DNA of 33,491 bases from Paramacrobiotus richtersi. Its lineage: Eukaryota > Tardigrada > Eutardigrada > Parachela > Macrobiotidae. The DNA is taken from contig JAQGAU010000239.1 of the NCBI GenBank assembly GCA_034698045.1, forward strand, positions 1-33,491, given 5' to 3'. Shown here piece by piece: positions 19,439-30,310 of the stretch. The notes below the pieces were generated by a model, which was not told the DNA's origin, did no database searches, and saw only the letters and a program-made list of their open reading frames with translations. A program made the position numbers and the translations under genes. The stretch's first letter is position 1, and each line of letters starts with the position of its first letter.

Positions 19439-20172
19439 TGCAGCGGCTATAGAATACGTACAACTGACTGGTACGCTTAACGGCAGCTTCTGATTGATAT
19501 TCCAAGCATATATAGGCCTATACTCTGCTATGATGGATACAATTCAGCTGTCGTGTACTGTATGCTTATCTCCTAAACAGTTTCTTCCTAAACGCGTAAC
19601 GATTCGACTATGCGTCCTCGGTTTTGTTCAGATTTTAAAATGACAATGAGTACCATGATAAGAAATCAGGATAATGAGAATCAGTGTCATGATAAGCAAT
19701 CAGGATATGTCGTACTTCTGCTAATAAAATGATTAACCGGTAACAGTCTTTGTTTGCGATTTTATGATGACTGCAACGGACATGGCATTCACTGCGAAAA
19801 AGAATGTATGTAGATACATATACCTCCTTGTTTAGATACATCTGGTACAGCATTTCGAGGCCGCTGTTTTCAGAATAATCACATCGGTCACAAGCAAACC
19901 ATAGAATCTGTGTTAGTTTTAGCTGCTTTCCTGTTAAGCAAAGAATGATTAGCGTTAACAAAGTGAAAAACTGTTTGTAGTAATACAGCTGAAGTATTTC
20001 ACTTCGATTATTATTATCTGCTTATGCTGACATATTCAAAGCTGTTGCTTTACATCCGCTTCTGCCCGTTAACAGCGCTTTTTAGAAGTACTGCACGCAG
20101 TTTACAAGCATCCTCTAGGATTTCATATGTACCATTAATTCGAGCAGTGTTATCTGAGTAGGCTTTGTAATC
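19439..20172. other. Spacer between B2 and B1
   Basis: No exon was supported. The 250 bp nearest B1 contain two GATA-type motifs inside a 34-bp direct repeat. The B4 upstream region (about 28,320-28,380) is a diverged copy of this stretch. Confidence 0.5.
19654..19709 (+). promoter_or_regulatory. Repeated GATA-type sites upstream of B1
   Basis: CATGATAAGAAATCAGGATA and CATGATAAGCAATCAGGATA lie 34 bp apart, each with TGATAAG (19656-19662 and 19690-19696), about 218 and 252 bp before the B1 ATG. In the broken gene B4 the matching spot reads TGATACG. This fits a lost regulatory site, but factor binding is inferred. Confidence 0.45.
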
Positions 20173-21571
20173 CTAGCTTTTGCTTAAAAGTAGCGCCGCC
20201 AAAACAACCAGAAATGCTGACAGTCCAAATGTCCGATTGGCTGCACCGTTATCAGCATTTCCAGGCGGACCAAATGTCGTATTGGCTACACCGTTATCAG
20301 CATTTCCAGGCGAACAGTAAGCAGCAACTGCCCTTTGGAACACAAGGTCGTAAGACGCAGCAGTGTCGGACCCACACTGCTCCGTAATGTTTTTAGGTTG
20401 AGCTTTCTCACGGACTTTTCCTGCAGCACTGAAAAAAACTGCACAAGATTAATTTCCGTGTTTATTGGTAAACCCAGATGCCGTAGTAACATCTACATAC
20501 AACGATACAATCAAATAAAAAACTTGCTCGTATCCGTACGACATGGAACAGAGCTTGTGATCAAATGAACTTTACCACGCAAAATTTCTACACTTAAACG
20601 TTGAAACAAAAAAACGAAGTTGATCGGCTTTCCCCAGTTTTCAAAAACAACCTTCTACCGATCTCTTTCAGCAACACAACAGTACTTTTTCACCAAGATT
20701 AATTTTAATTGTTACAAACCGGCGTAATGGTAGATTTTTATTGTCAACTTGGCGAACGTGTCGTTTCACTTACGCGCACAGCACGGTGGCAGTGTAAGTG
20801 GCATTGTGAAACAGTTCTTCCAATGCGGCTTCGTCAGGGTCCAATGCGCCCAGTTCCTTCAAGGACTCATCTATCAGTTCCCAAATTTGGACTTGTTTAC
20901 AAGTCTGCATATTTTTGAAGTGCGTATTCCTCTGGGGGTCCTCGCAGAATGATTGGTAGTATTTCCGGTTACCAGCATACAACGGCACCTGGCCCGGACT
21001 GCAGTTTTTGGCTGCTTCTATCAAGCAGGGCAATGTCCTGTCTCTATCACTGCAGTAAAGAAACAGTTACTTAATTTTTTTTCAACCATCAAAGCTATTA
21101 AATTTTGGAAACAAAACTGTTTGACTATTAAATGCGGAAAAATTGAGTATTTCCGTTTCCAGTTTAGAAGGGTCCCGTTGTCGAGAAACGGACATGAAAG
21201 CCGGGACATGCATATCAGAAAACCCAGTGGCATTTAATCAAAAATAAAAATCCCCACAGTTTACAAGCACGCGCAAGTCAAACAGAACGATGAATACGTA
21301 GTTTACGCCATTGAACAGTTTCGTACCTGCAGTCTGTTGTGACAATTAGGGTGACTTGTGCGTCCGTCGCGTTATTTTGGTTAACGGCCATCCATGCTGT
21401 ACTATATTGCTCATTGGGACCGGATCCGCTTGGTCCTGCCCCACAGTGTTGGAAACATAATTGATGGTCTTGAAAGCTACCCCGGCTTGAAGGAAATATG
21501 TTGAGAAACTGGCTATGGAACATCGGCACTGTGCCAAGAATAACCAAAGTCGACATAAAACGGTAGAACAT
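20173..21571 (-). CDS. B2: secreted Cys-rich protein with duplicated 15-residue segment (3 exons)
   Basis: Exons on the minus strand: 21327-21571, 20774-21049 and 20173-20428. They total 777 bp and 258 residues; both introns are phase 2 (277 and 345 bp). The start could be the first ATG (MFYRFMSTL) or the second, five codons on. The mature part carries the family marks LCFQHCGAG, NNATDAQ, LPCLIEAAKNC, VPLYAG, FCEDPQRNTHF, TCKQ and QCGSDTAASY...YC. After the last domain cysteine, 15 codons (PGNADNGxANxTFGx) occur twice in tandem, where the related genes have one. The duplication keeps the frame and lengthens the spacer before the hydrophobic end (LSAFLVVLAALLL), which looks like a GPI signal. 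The broken B6 is its closest relative. Confidence 0.85.
20226..20315 (-). repeat. 45-bp in-frame tandem duplication in B2 exon 3
   Basis: Two adjacent 45-bp copies differ at only a few bases and encode PGNADNGVANTTFGP and PGNADNGAANRTFGL. B3, B5 and B6 have one copy at this point. The few differences suggest a fairly recent duplication. Confidence 0.9.
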
Positions 21572-23285
21572 TTTCGACGGCTGTAAGAAATACTTCTGGT
21601 ACTGGATGAAAGCTCCTATAGTAAAAATTCCGCAATGAGACAGGCGTCAAGCAAAACATGCGTATAAAAACTGACAAGAGTCTTTCCGCATAATTAATCT
21701 AATCCGGTGGTTACTGAAGTGGCTTACGCAAATGACCATTGTTATGTTTTATTCAAACTTGATAAACACGCGATAAACACTCATTATGTATGTCTGTCGG
21801 GTGATGCTCTTATCATCGTGCCGTTCGTAATATCGCCTAAACAATGATGCTGATTATTGATGAACAACGGTAAACTTCATCAACAGTGATCAACTATAAT
21901 CGATCGCACATTGATTGTTGCTGCCCTGAATTACAAGCTCTTATGCAAAAAATGTCTCTACTGAGTTATAGGGATGATTCAGCAAGATGTCGAGCTGATT
22001 CTTTACCTTCCCCTAACTTTACCCTTGCCGAGCATTTCGTTTCGCTACTGTGCGAAAGTCTTTGCGCCTGGCACAAGTCCATCAAACTGATCGTTAATAG
22101 CATACTGAACATTCGAAACAACCGAAACTGTTGCAGCTGATTCAAAAAAATAAGGAGTCAAGCTGCCAGCATTTTGCGCAAGGTTACTCCGGGGAGTGCC
22201 GTTGTTTTAGATGCGAGCGGAAGTTTGCATAACCCGGTACGTATGGACATGAACTTCCCTTTAATGCCAAAAAACCGGCCGGATTGTGTGCTGGACTTGT
22301 ACAGATACAGCTTGGTGTGCGCCCAAAACGCGTCCGCGGGCACACAAGACGGACGTACACTGTTTGCGTTGTACACGGCTTGCATCGTTTCTCACTACCT
22401 ACAGGTTGCAGTTTTCTTTCGAATTTTTGGAAGAACCGTTCAGTACTCAGAACCGATTTCTTAAATATTTTTCAATACTTTCCTTAAAGAACTCAAAGCA
22501 TCATTGTGCTGCTGATTCACCGTATAAACATTTTGCCATGCTACTCTGGCTGCGGCAGCACACATTTGTGCCGCAGTAATTAGTAAGTGAGGCTTTATTA
22601 TCATGAAATCAGAAGTTTCACATCAACGTGAAAACTCGCTTTCGTTTCCGTTTCAGTAGCCGGCTATCAGCCGCAAAAAATAGAAGGCGGTGTTAGCCTG
22701 GACCCAGACCCAAAATAAATCCAATAATTAAGCGTAGCCGCACTTGCATCTGTGCTAATCAGATTGTTCGACAACAATAAAGCCTAAATTTCTCTTGAGC
22801 CTGGATATCCGGCTCCTGTTTGTAATTCAAACGATTTTTTAAGGACGATAGTGCTTGAGTAAGGCAACTGAAAACAACTAAATGCTAGAAAAATACATGG
22901 CTAAAACTTACTCTTGAAGCATGTTTTAGGTGCAGTACTTTGAGATAAGCACAAACATAGCTCTGCTTAAGAATTGAAGCCCAGTGAATTTTTGCATTCT
23001 TACGAAAAACAACCGAGCAGAATCGTTTGCTGCGCAAATGAATCAATGATGTGGATGCCGGTAATATCACTGTATTTTTTGCAATTTTATTTTTTTGTAA
23101 ACAACATTCTTAGCCGTTGTTTTTAAACCGGCTGTAAGCTGTCTAGCAGAGCTCTGAGCAAATATTATTAGCCGCGTTTCCAGCATCTTATGGATACTGT
23201 TCCACCATCTCTGCGCAGAAAATAAAATTTGTAATTTTTTTCAACGGTGGCTCGGTTACAAAAAATAATACAATTTGTACAAACA
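21572..23285. other. Spacer between B3 and B2
   Basis: The first 430 bp upstream of B2 (to about 22,005) align with the B6 upstream region (about 32,420-32,830). From about 22,150 to 22,460 there is a more GC-rich stretch open on both strands, which I could not assign. Beyond 22,500 the DNA is AT rich without a recognised feature. Confidence 0.45.
21809..21815 (-). promoter_or_regulatory. GATA-type site upstream of B2
   Basis: TGATAAG on the minus strand, followed by AGCAT, about 238 bp before the B2 ATG. The TGATAAGAGCAT word is shared with B3 and B5. Confidence 0.5.
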
Positions 23286-24361
23286 TTAACTCTGGTCCGT
23301 GCGTACGAGAAACGCAGCCAAAACTAACAGAAATGCTGACAGTCCAAAGGTCACATGCGATACTCCGCTATCTGCATTTCCAGATAAACAGAACGCAGCA
23401 TCCGCCTTCCGGAACAGGGAATCATATGTCGAAGCGGTGTCGGCTCCGCATTGAACCGTAACGTTTTTCGCTTCGACCGTCAGACGGAGGTCTGCAATAC
23501 CACTGAAAAACCGGCACAACGTTAACTGGTTTTAAGTTTCAGAAAAAAGGAAGCTTGATTTGTGGTCTGGCATATAAGTTACTTACGCGCATAACACGGT
23601 TTCGATGTACGTGGCGTTGTGATCAACAGGATCGCCAAGCGCCTCCAGTCCAAGCATGGCCTCATATACCAAGGTCATGAGACTCACTTTCTGGTTGCAG
23701 GCGACAATGTTTCTGAAATGGCTATTTCTCTGGGAGTCATCGCATAAAGATTTGTACTGTAGAATTTCCGTTGACCGGCGTATAGCGGTACCATTGCAGG
23801 AGTGCAGTTTTTAGATGTTTCTTCGAAGCATGTTAGTGTCTGGTTTCTTTCACTAAAGAAGCGATACTTTAAGTTCATTTTAACGCAGGACTCAGTAGCA
23901 GAAAAAATTAACTGACCTGGCTCTGGCTGTTCAATGCACATAACATTCAGCACAATAAACTATTAAATGGACCTTTGTTTCGACAGAACATATTTATCGA
24001 GTGATATACTTCAGAACGGGATAAGAAATCAGTAAGTCAAGAGTTCGCTAATCGCCGATCGGGGATTTACCGCACAGCACTCCGCACAGAAAACTACGCA
24101 GCTCACGCCAACGTTTCATTACTTGCACATTGCTGTGATAACTATGGTAATTTGTGCATCCGTTGCGCTGTTGTGTTCAACGGCCGCCATTGCTTCGCTA
24201 TACTGCACATCGGGACCGGCATCACTTGGTTCTGGTAAACAGGGTCGAAAACATGGATCATAGCGCGCAGTCCTATCCAAAGGAAACCTATTGGAAATCT
24301 TGCCGTGGACTATCTGTGCGATGACAAGAAAAACGCCAGTCGGTAGAAATAAGGAAGACAT
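23286..24361 (-). pseudogene. B3: family B gene with a 5-bp frameshift in exon 2
   Basis: Exons on the minus strand: 24123-24361, 23587-23852 and 23286-23502, with good splice sites and phase-2 introns (270 and 84 bp). Exon 1 has a signal peptide (LPTGVFLVIAQIVHG) and CFRPCLPEPSDAGPD. Exon 2 starts NERNQTLTCFEE and reads through VPLYAGQRKFY. A direct repeat (TACAGTACA in place of TACA, near 23,755) then adds five bases and shifts the frame, giving a stop near 23,684 after about 135 residues. Downstream of the shift the original frame is open to the normal donor and includes LCDDSQRN and NATYIETVLC. Exon 3 is undamaged (CGADT...FC, then LSAFLLVLAAFLV). Damage is limited to one small duplication, so recent inactivation or an assembly error are both possible. 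Confidence 0.75.
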
Positions 24362-24705
24362 TTTCGCGGCTGTAAAGGAATATTACTTGAGGAAAGTTGA
24401 CAGCGAAATTCCGCAGTGGGAGGGAGTATCTAAGGATACATTCGCATATACGCCGAAGAAATGTACGGTATTTCCCGGTCACCAATCTAATCTGCTTGTT
24501 GTTGAAGTGGCTTGCGCAAATATAACCATTCTGTGTTTTGTTTGGATTTGAATGATCGATAAGCTTACATTGTTTCTGTCTGGTAATGCTCTTATCACCA
24601 CACCGTCCGTAATGCCGGCTAAACAATAACATTGATGCACAATGGTGAACCTACTATACAGTACTACAATCGCGCAACGATTATTGTCTTCTTTAAATAA
24701 CAATG
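24362..24705. other. B3 upstream region
   Basis: Homologous to the upstream regions of B5 (about 30,480-30,790) and B6 (about 32,420-32,760), and to a detached piece at about 29,765-29,860. Shared words include GCGCAAGCCACTTC and CGGACGGTG on the minus strand. This identifies it as the family promoter region. Confidence 0.55.
24591..24597 (-). promoter_or_regulatory. GATA-type site upstream of B3
   Basis: TGATAAG on the minus strand in the context GTGATAAGAGCATTACCAGA, about 230 bp before the B3 ATG. The context is nearly identical before B5. Confidence 0.5.
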
Positions 24706-25395
24706 CGCTCCAAGCAATGAAATACATAACTGAAGTTATGTATAATGCAGCTAACCTGTTGCGATTCAAGAATTGTGTGGAAGACGATGAACTACGGATC
24801 GCCGTCGGTTTGAGAATTGGTCTTCCGGTCTGCAAGGCACACACATGCAGATGCGGCAGACCTGTGGGAAGTGATGGGCATCATGGATTGAGTTGTAAGA
24901 GGAGCGCTGGCAGGAGATCGACACATGATCAGATAAATGACAAAATTACAAGAACTGCAAGTATGGCACAATACCATGCGGTAAAGGAACCACCGGGATC
25001 GAGTCGTCAGAATGGGAAACGCCCAGGCGGTATGACAAGAGTGCCGGTCACCGGAGGAAAGAATGCGGTTTACGATGTAACGGTTGTGGACACTGTGGCG
25101 GCAACGTACATCGCGGACACATCGGAAAGAGCTGGAGCTGCGGCGGCAACGGCAGAATCGAAAAAGAGGCGCAAATATGCAGAATTCAGCAACCAGTACG
25201 AGTCTGTACCATTGGCGTTCGAGACCTTCGGAACGTGGGGAATGGACGCAGTGATATTTTTGAAAAAGATCGGACGCCGCTTGAATAATGTTTTGGATAA
25301 TAAGAGATCATGTTGTTTTTTCTCCATGGAATATTAGTATTTTGTTGCAGAATGAAACGCTCTCTGCGTTCGCGGGACTTTTAGTGATGATGGGT
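24706..25395 (+). pseudogene. Degenerate retrotransposon ORF fragment (C-terminal part)
   Basis: The only clear plus-strand coding relic. The frame is open from about 24,710 to the stop at 25,335. It shows RIAVGLRIGLPVCKAHTC, then RCG...GHHGLSC..SAGR..HDQIN, a degenerate GKRPGG, DVTVVDTVAATY, GAAAATAESKKRRKYAEF, AFETFGTWG and KKIGRRLN. This order matches the C-terminal part, after the reverse transcriptase, of a widespread class of animal retroelement ORFs, with a CxCG...H...C zinc-binding motif and a PD-(D/E)xK-like segment. The usual RPDG is RPGG here. Past the first stop the next family block is still visible (NALCVRGTFSDDG) behind a second stop. No reverse transcriptase part is present, so it is a 5'-truncated dead copy inserted upstream of the B3 promoter. 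The class is recalled, not searched. Confidence 0.75.
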
Positions 25396-26085
25396 ATTTA
25401 GCTGATTGTTATTATTGTGTTGCCTAATGTAATAAAAAGAATTTTGTTGATTCCGGAGTAGTCTTCAAAATTGCGATGGTCGCTTAAAAGCACCTAGTCC
25501 ATTTTCATCCATATGCTCCAGAGATCTTGCGTGCCACGTCATATGAAAAGAATAAACCATAATTCTGTTCGATAAAGCGAAACTGTAGGGGAGCGATTAG
25601 TATCCAGCATACATACCAGTAAGAGCCAGTGCATGGTAGCTGGTACAATTACGTGTCTAAAGTAGCTAAAGGTCAGAGCTACGGGAAAGTTATGGTTTCA
25701 AAATTTTCGAAAACTTGTCTCTATTATTGAACTGAACATTAGCATCATTATCCTTCTTCCCCTCCGTACTTCGCCTTGCTGCAAAAGAAAGCCGAATTTC
25801 TAAATTCCCAGTGCACTGATGCAGTTAAACACTGATGAATTTGTACTGAGAAGAACACTCGATCTGCTTAGCTGCTTTTTTCTTCATCAAGTAGGCACAA
25901 CAGAACCAGGAAAATTCACGGCAATGCATGGCTCTAAAAAGTTTCACCGCTTTCCAGTTTATAACGGACATAATTACAGTATGCCGAATGATAATTTCCG
26001 TCGAACCCAGATTGTATGCATGTTGGTACAGGACAAACGCGTATCACTAAGCGAAAGAGTGTTCATTTTTTAACACAGCATTTAT
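25396..26085. other. Spacer: 3' flank of B4
   Basis: No exon was supported. Its right part aligns with the B1 3' flank. The stretch next to the retrotransposon relic may be the rest of that element's 3' end (AATAAAAAG near 25,431), but this cannot be settled by eye. Confidence 0.4.
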
Positions 26086-28154
26086 TCATTGCAAATTCAA
26101 AAGAAATACAGCCATCAGGGTCACCAGTCCTCCAAATGTCAGGCTGGCAGCTCCATTACCAGTATGGCAAAAGGCCGCGTTCCATTTATCGAGCATGGAA
26201 TTGTATGTGGGAACCGCATCTGCTCCGCACTGTTGCGCGACGTTCTTCGCTTGAACATTTTCGCGCTGTTTGACCGTAGCACTAAAAGCACGCAGAGTGA
26301 TCATAGAGTCATTTTCGTTACGGGGTCACAGCGTATCGCTCACCTGCACAGCACTGTTTTGGTGTCCGTGCCATTGCGATGCAGGGCACTTAGGGTGGTA
26401 TTACTACCTGAACAAGTTCCATCACAGATTCCTCGAACAACCGATCAAGGCTTATCATGTCATCACAAATGAGCAGTTGTCTGTAGTGGACAGTTCTTTG
26501 ATGATCGTCGCAGAAAGATCGGCTGTATCGCCGGTGGCCGGCATACAATGGCACGCATCCGACATCGCATTCTTTGGCGGCATTTTCCATGCAAGTTAGC
26601 GTGCTGTTGTTAAATCTATTGCAAAGCGATGACATAATAAGTCCGTACTAGTTGAATAAAAGTCACAAACGAGTTGGGCAGCACGTCTCTTCGACGGGAT
26701 ACCACAGTTTCCTAACAATGTTTCTTTCGCTGCGAAGAAATAAAGAAGGATACACTAAAGCCCTTATCCAGGGATACCGATAGGGGAGACACTTGTTAAT
26801 TAATATAATTAATCTGAAGCTTTGCGGACTTCATGAAGTTAAGGAAATAATTTTTACGGAAAACTACCGGTTTAGCTGTAATCAGCTCTTGGCTTTCACT
26901 GACAAATAATTAAGAATATTCTGCGAAAGAACAACAGTCTGGCCACGCCATTTGTAGTCAATCGTTTTTAAAACGTCCTGTCAGTGATCACCAGCTGCTG
27001 GACTAATCTCTCACCACTGACCAGTGCTTGGTGTAACTTTTTGTCCTCTATCCAATGGATACTTGTTATCGCAGATACCAGCTTTCTGGATTTGCAGTTT
27101 GCAGATCCGTGTTTTATGTGGCAGGGGTGTTGCGCTTTTTCCGGTCGTGTAAACCCAGCAGCAGCCAGCCGGCACGCATCCAGCACGTATGTCGTTCTTG
27201 TGTTCGTTATTGGACAGAGCAGAAGTGGGTGCTCGTTGAACGAACTTCGTCCTCAGTTGGACGGTTATTTGTTCATTACGAAATGTTCGCAAAGCTGAAG
27301 CTTTAATTTTCAGTTCCAGAAGTTAGACTTCTATGTTAATACCTCGGTTATAAAAAATCGCTCCTACTCCGTAGGAGCAGATTTTCGGAAACGAATTGTC
27401 CAGTCAATGTCGACTAGTACACGGACATCAGAAATTGTCCTTCAAGTCCACACCGAAATATAAACCCCATAGAACCCGCCACCCCCCGGGAGCCTGGCCC
27501 CAAATGTAATCATTTGCCCCTGACTGCTACTTTGGCTTGCTACGCGACCTTAGCATAGGAGTTTATGGGAAATCCCAAGTCCGGATATCCGTAGTCCCAG
27601 ATTTATCTGCCCTGAACTAATAATTTTCCCGACCGACTAACCCGAAATACGAGCTAAATGCAGAAAAAGTATGAGTCTAACTTGTGGTTTTCGAGATAAA
27701 AGCAAACTGCGAATTTTTTTGCCTAGCCATCAAAGCACAAACCTCGCTCGCTTGGCTCGCTCGGTCAATAAAAAATTATTGTGCCAGTAGAAATGGAGAT
27801 AAGCACTAAAGCAATGTTGTTAGGGCAGGTATTTTGGTTAGAAGCCTTGGATAGTTATATACGGAGACGGAATGCTTTGAAGTACCTGCACATTGCGCGG
27901 ACAGCCGTTTCGATTTGGGCATCGGACGCGTTATTTGCGTGGACAACTGCCGACATGTCCACAAAGTCCTGGGCAAATTGACCGGGTTCAGGCGCACAGC
28001 GGGAAGCACACGCTGCATGGTCGCCAGTCCTCGCAGTGCTCTCCCTTTTCTGGCCGAAACGGTGGTAAGCCGGCAAACCTGGATAATATTGGCCGTTAAC
28101 CAGCTGTCCTGTGGTCAAGACGATCAGCGCCAACGCAGTCGGAAGAAGAGCCAT
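26086..28154 (-). pseudogene. B4: family B gene with a 1-bp frameshift in exon 2
   Basis: Exons on the minus strand: 27886-28154, 26344-26615 and 26086-26281. It is the close paralogue of B1: the N-terminus MALLPTALALIVLTTGQLVN differs by two residues, and the QYYPGLPAYHRF start is kept. Exon 2 is 272 bp where B1 has 273. One base is missing near 26,410 in the word GTTC(C)AGG, so the frame ends about 12 residues early, after roughly 164 residues. Beyond the gap the proper frame is open (SALHRNGTDTKTVLC) to the usual donor. Exon 3 is intact (CGADA...FC, hydrophobic end). Intron 1 has grown to 1,270 bp against 324 bp in B1, through inserted DNA. The GATA site of B1 is lost here. A single-base gap may also be a sequencing error. 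Confidence 0.75.
26616..27885. other. Enlarged intron 1 of B4, probable repeat insertion
   Basis: About 950 bp longer than the B1 intron. The part at about 27,340-27,790 looks like transposon-derived DNA. It has a perfect hairpin GCTCCTAC-TCC-GTAGGAGC (near 27,360-27,380), a run CCACCCCCCGGG, and at the other edge a GCTCGCTTGGCTCGCTCGG repeat. No terminal repeats or target duplication could be fixed. The part at about 27,010-27,290 is open on the minus strand without recognisable content. Confidence 0.35.
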
Positions 28155-28600
28155 TGCAGCGGTTATCGAATGGAAGTGACGGGTTTGCTGGTGAAAATTT
28201 CAAGTAAGCACAAAAGTACAGTATTACAGGTTTCGATTTGGGTGTCGGGTAGTCTGATCGCGGAACCAGTTTGTTGTACATAATCGGTCCCGACACGAGT
28301 ACGAGTTTTCATCTTTGTACAGATTATGAAATGACAATGGGTGTTATGATACGTATGTAATCAGGTTAAGTCATAGTTCTGGGCATTAACAGTTTAACTG
28401 ATACCTGTCTTGGTTTAATATGATTACAATGGACAATGTGTTTACTCCAAAGATAAAATATGAATAATGTGGATACCTGTCATATCGCTGGTTTTTCTTG
28501 TCACCGGTTCTCCTAAAAGCATTTCTTAGCCGCTGTTTTCAACTTTTATATAATGTCGCACAGTTCCACAAAACAATTACGATAACATCACGTACAATTA
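28155..28600. other. Spacer between B5 and B4
   Basis: Mostly a diverged copy of the B1 upstream region, with TGATACG at about 28,346 where B1 has TGATAAG. No exon. Confidence 0.5.
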
Positions 28601-29764
28601 TTAATTCTGGTCTTTGTTTGACAGAAACGCAGCCAAGACTAGCAGAAATGCAGACAGTTTAAAGGTCACATGCGATACACCGTTTTCAGCATTTCCAGAC
28701 AAACAAAAAGCAGCATCCGCCTTCCGGAGAAGCGAGTCGTAAAATACAGCGGTGTCCGATCCGCACTGTTCCGTAACATTCTTCGCTTCAACCTTCAAAC
28801 GAAGGTTCGCAGTACCATTACAAATCGGAACAACGGCAACTGGTTGTGATTTTCGGAAAAGGGGAAACCTTGTTCTTGGCGTACAGTAGCAAACGGGTTA
28901 CTTACGCGCTCACCACGGTGGTGATATGGGTGGCGTTGTGATCCACAGGATCGCACAGTGTCTCCAGTTCCAGAATGGCCTCATATACCAGGAAAGCAGT
29001 GCTTACTTTCGGTATACAGGCGGCAATGTTTCTGAAGTGCATGTTTCTGTGGGAGTCCTCGCAGGAGGATTTGTACAATTTTCGTTGACCGGCATGTAAA
29101 GGCATCGTTGCAGGAGTGCAGTTTTTGGCTGTTTCTTCGAAGCATGTTAATGTCTGGTTTCTTTCACTAAGGAAACGATATTTTAAATTCCTTTTACCCG
29201 TAAAATTTAGTATCAGAAAGATCAGAAAATTAACCTACTGCTTAATTCAGATAAAATTTATTACAGTAATCCTTTGGATGAACTGCATTTGTTATACTTT
29301 TGTTCTGTTTTGTTGTGGCATCAGTGCTACAGTTATCTGACATGTTGTTCAAACAATGTGTCAGTGTATCACCGTTTAAATACTGATTGTTCCCAGTAAC
29401 AAGTCAGAACAAACCTGCGATTCGAAGAACTTTCGCTTCAGCGGAGTATCACTTCTTTACATTCTTAATTTTATCGAGTAATAGGGTTCAAAACTAGTGT
29501 AAGCAAAATTTATTCATACATTTTTAAGCTTTCAAATCAGTAAATAAAGACCACCAGAACAGTTCTGCCACCACATTATACAAGTACATATGACGTGGTC
29601 CAATTGCCTTGCTCTGTACCAAGTGTACTGCGAACAAAGAAATACGCCAGCGTTTTCTTACTCGCACGTTCATGTGAGAGCTATAATATATTGGAAATTT
29701 TTGCGTCCGTTGCGTTGCTTTCTTTGCCGGTCGTCATTACTTCGCTATATTGTTCAGCGGTCGA

Positions 29765-29860
29765 TAAGGTACATCGTTTCTGTCTGTAAATATTCTTTTC
29801 CCAGCACCGTCCGTAATACCGGCTAAACAATACCATTGATGCACCATGGTGAACCTGCTA
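29765..29860. repeat. Detached copy of the family B promoter region
   Basis: Matches 24,560-24,660 upstream of B3, sharing words such as GCACCGTCCGTAAT and CCGGCTAAACAATA. The GATA site of the other copies is degraded here. It abuts the orphan 3' half of B5 exon 1, so a deletion or exchange joined promoter to mid-exon. Confidence 0.65.
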
Positions 29861-30179
29861 CATTCGCATAATGAATACTGTTTTCCTTAAAATTTAAGAA
29901 CATTACGCTTATAAGAAACAACTGACGTACTTCTATGCATGATACCAGAAGCAGTTATGATGTTGGGTTCAACCGTTCAAGGGATTTCGATGATTCTGGA
30001 TAAGACTTTATAATTCTGATGTTGGCTCACAATTGTTAGATAACAAGTATTTTGATCTGATCAAAACAGAGTCTAGCAAACAAATTCAGACAATTTTAGA
30101 AGTGTCGAGCTACTGTATCGAGCAACCAAGCGGTCAAATCTCAGTGGCGATGGCACTGAACACTGAACAGCAACATTTC

Positions 30180-30310
30180 GACCACATTCGCACATAACCA
30201 CTGCCTATCACGAATAACCACCATCAGCGACATAGGACCACAACCACCGTCGACCACAAAGGTCACCGGAAGCCACAGCTACAGCCGACCACAACCACGT
30301 CCGTGGTCGT
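30180..30310. repeat. CCAC-rich low-complexity stretch
   Basis: Irregular repeats of CCAC and ACCACAA words next to the break in B5 exon 1. It replaces the expected second half of the exon and may mark the breakpoint. Confidence 0.6.
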
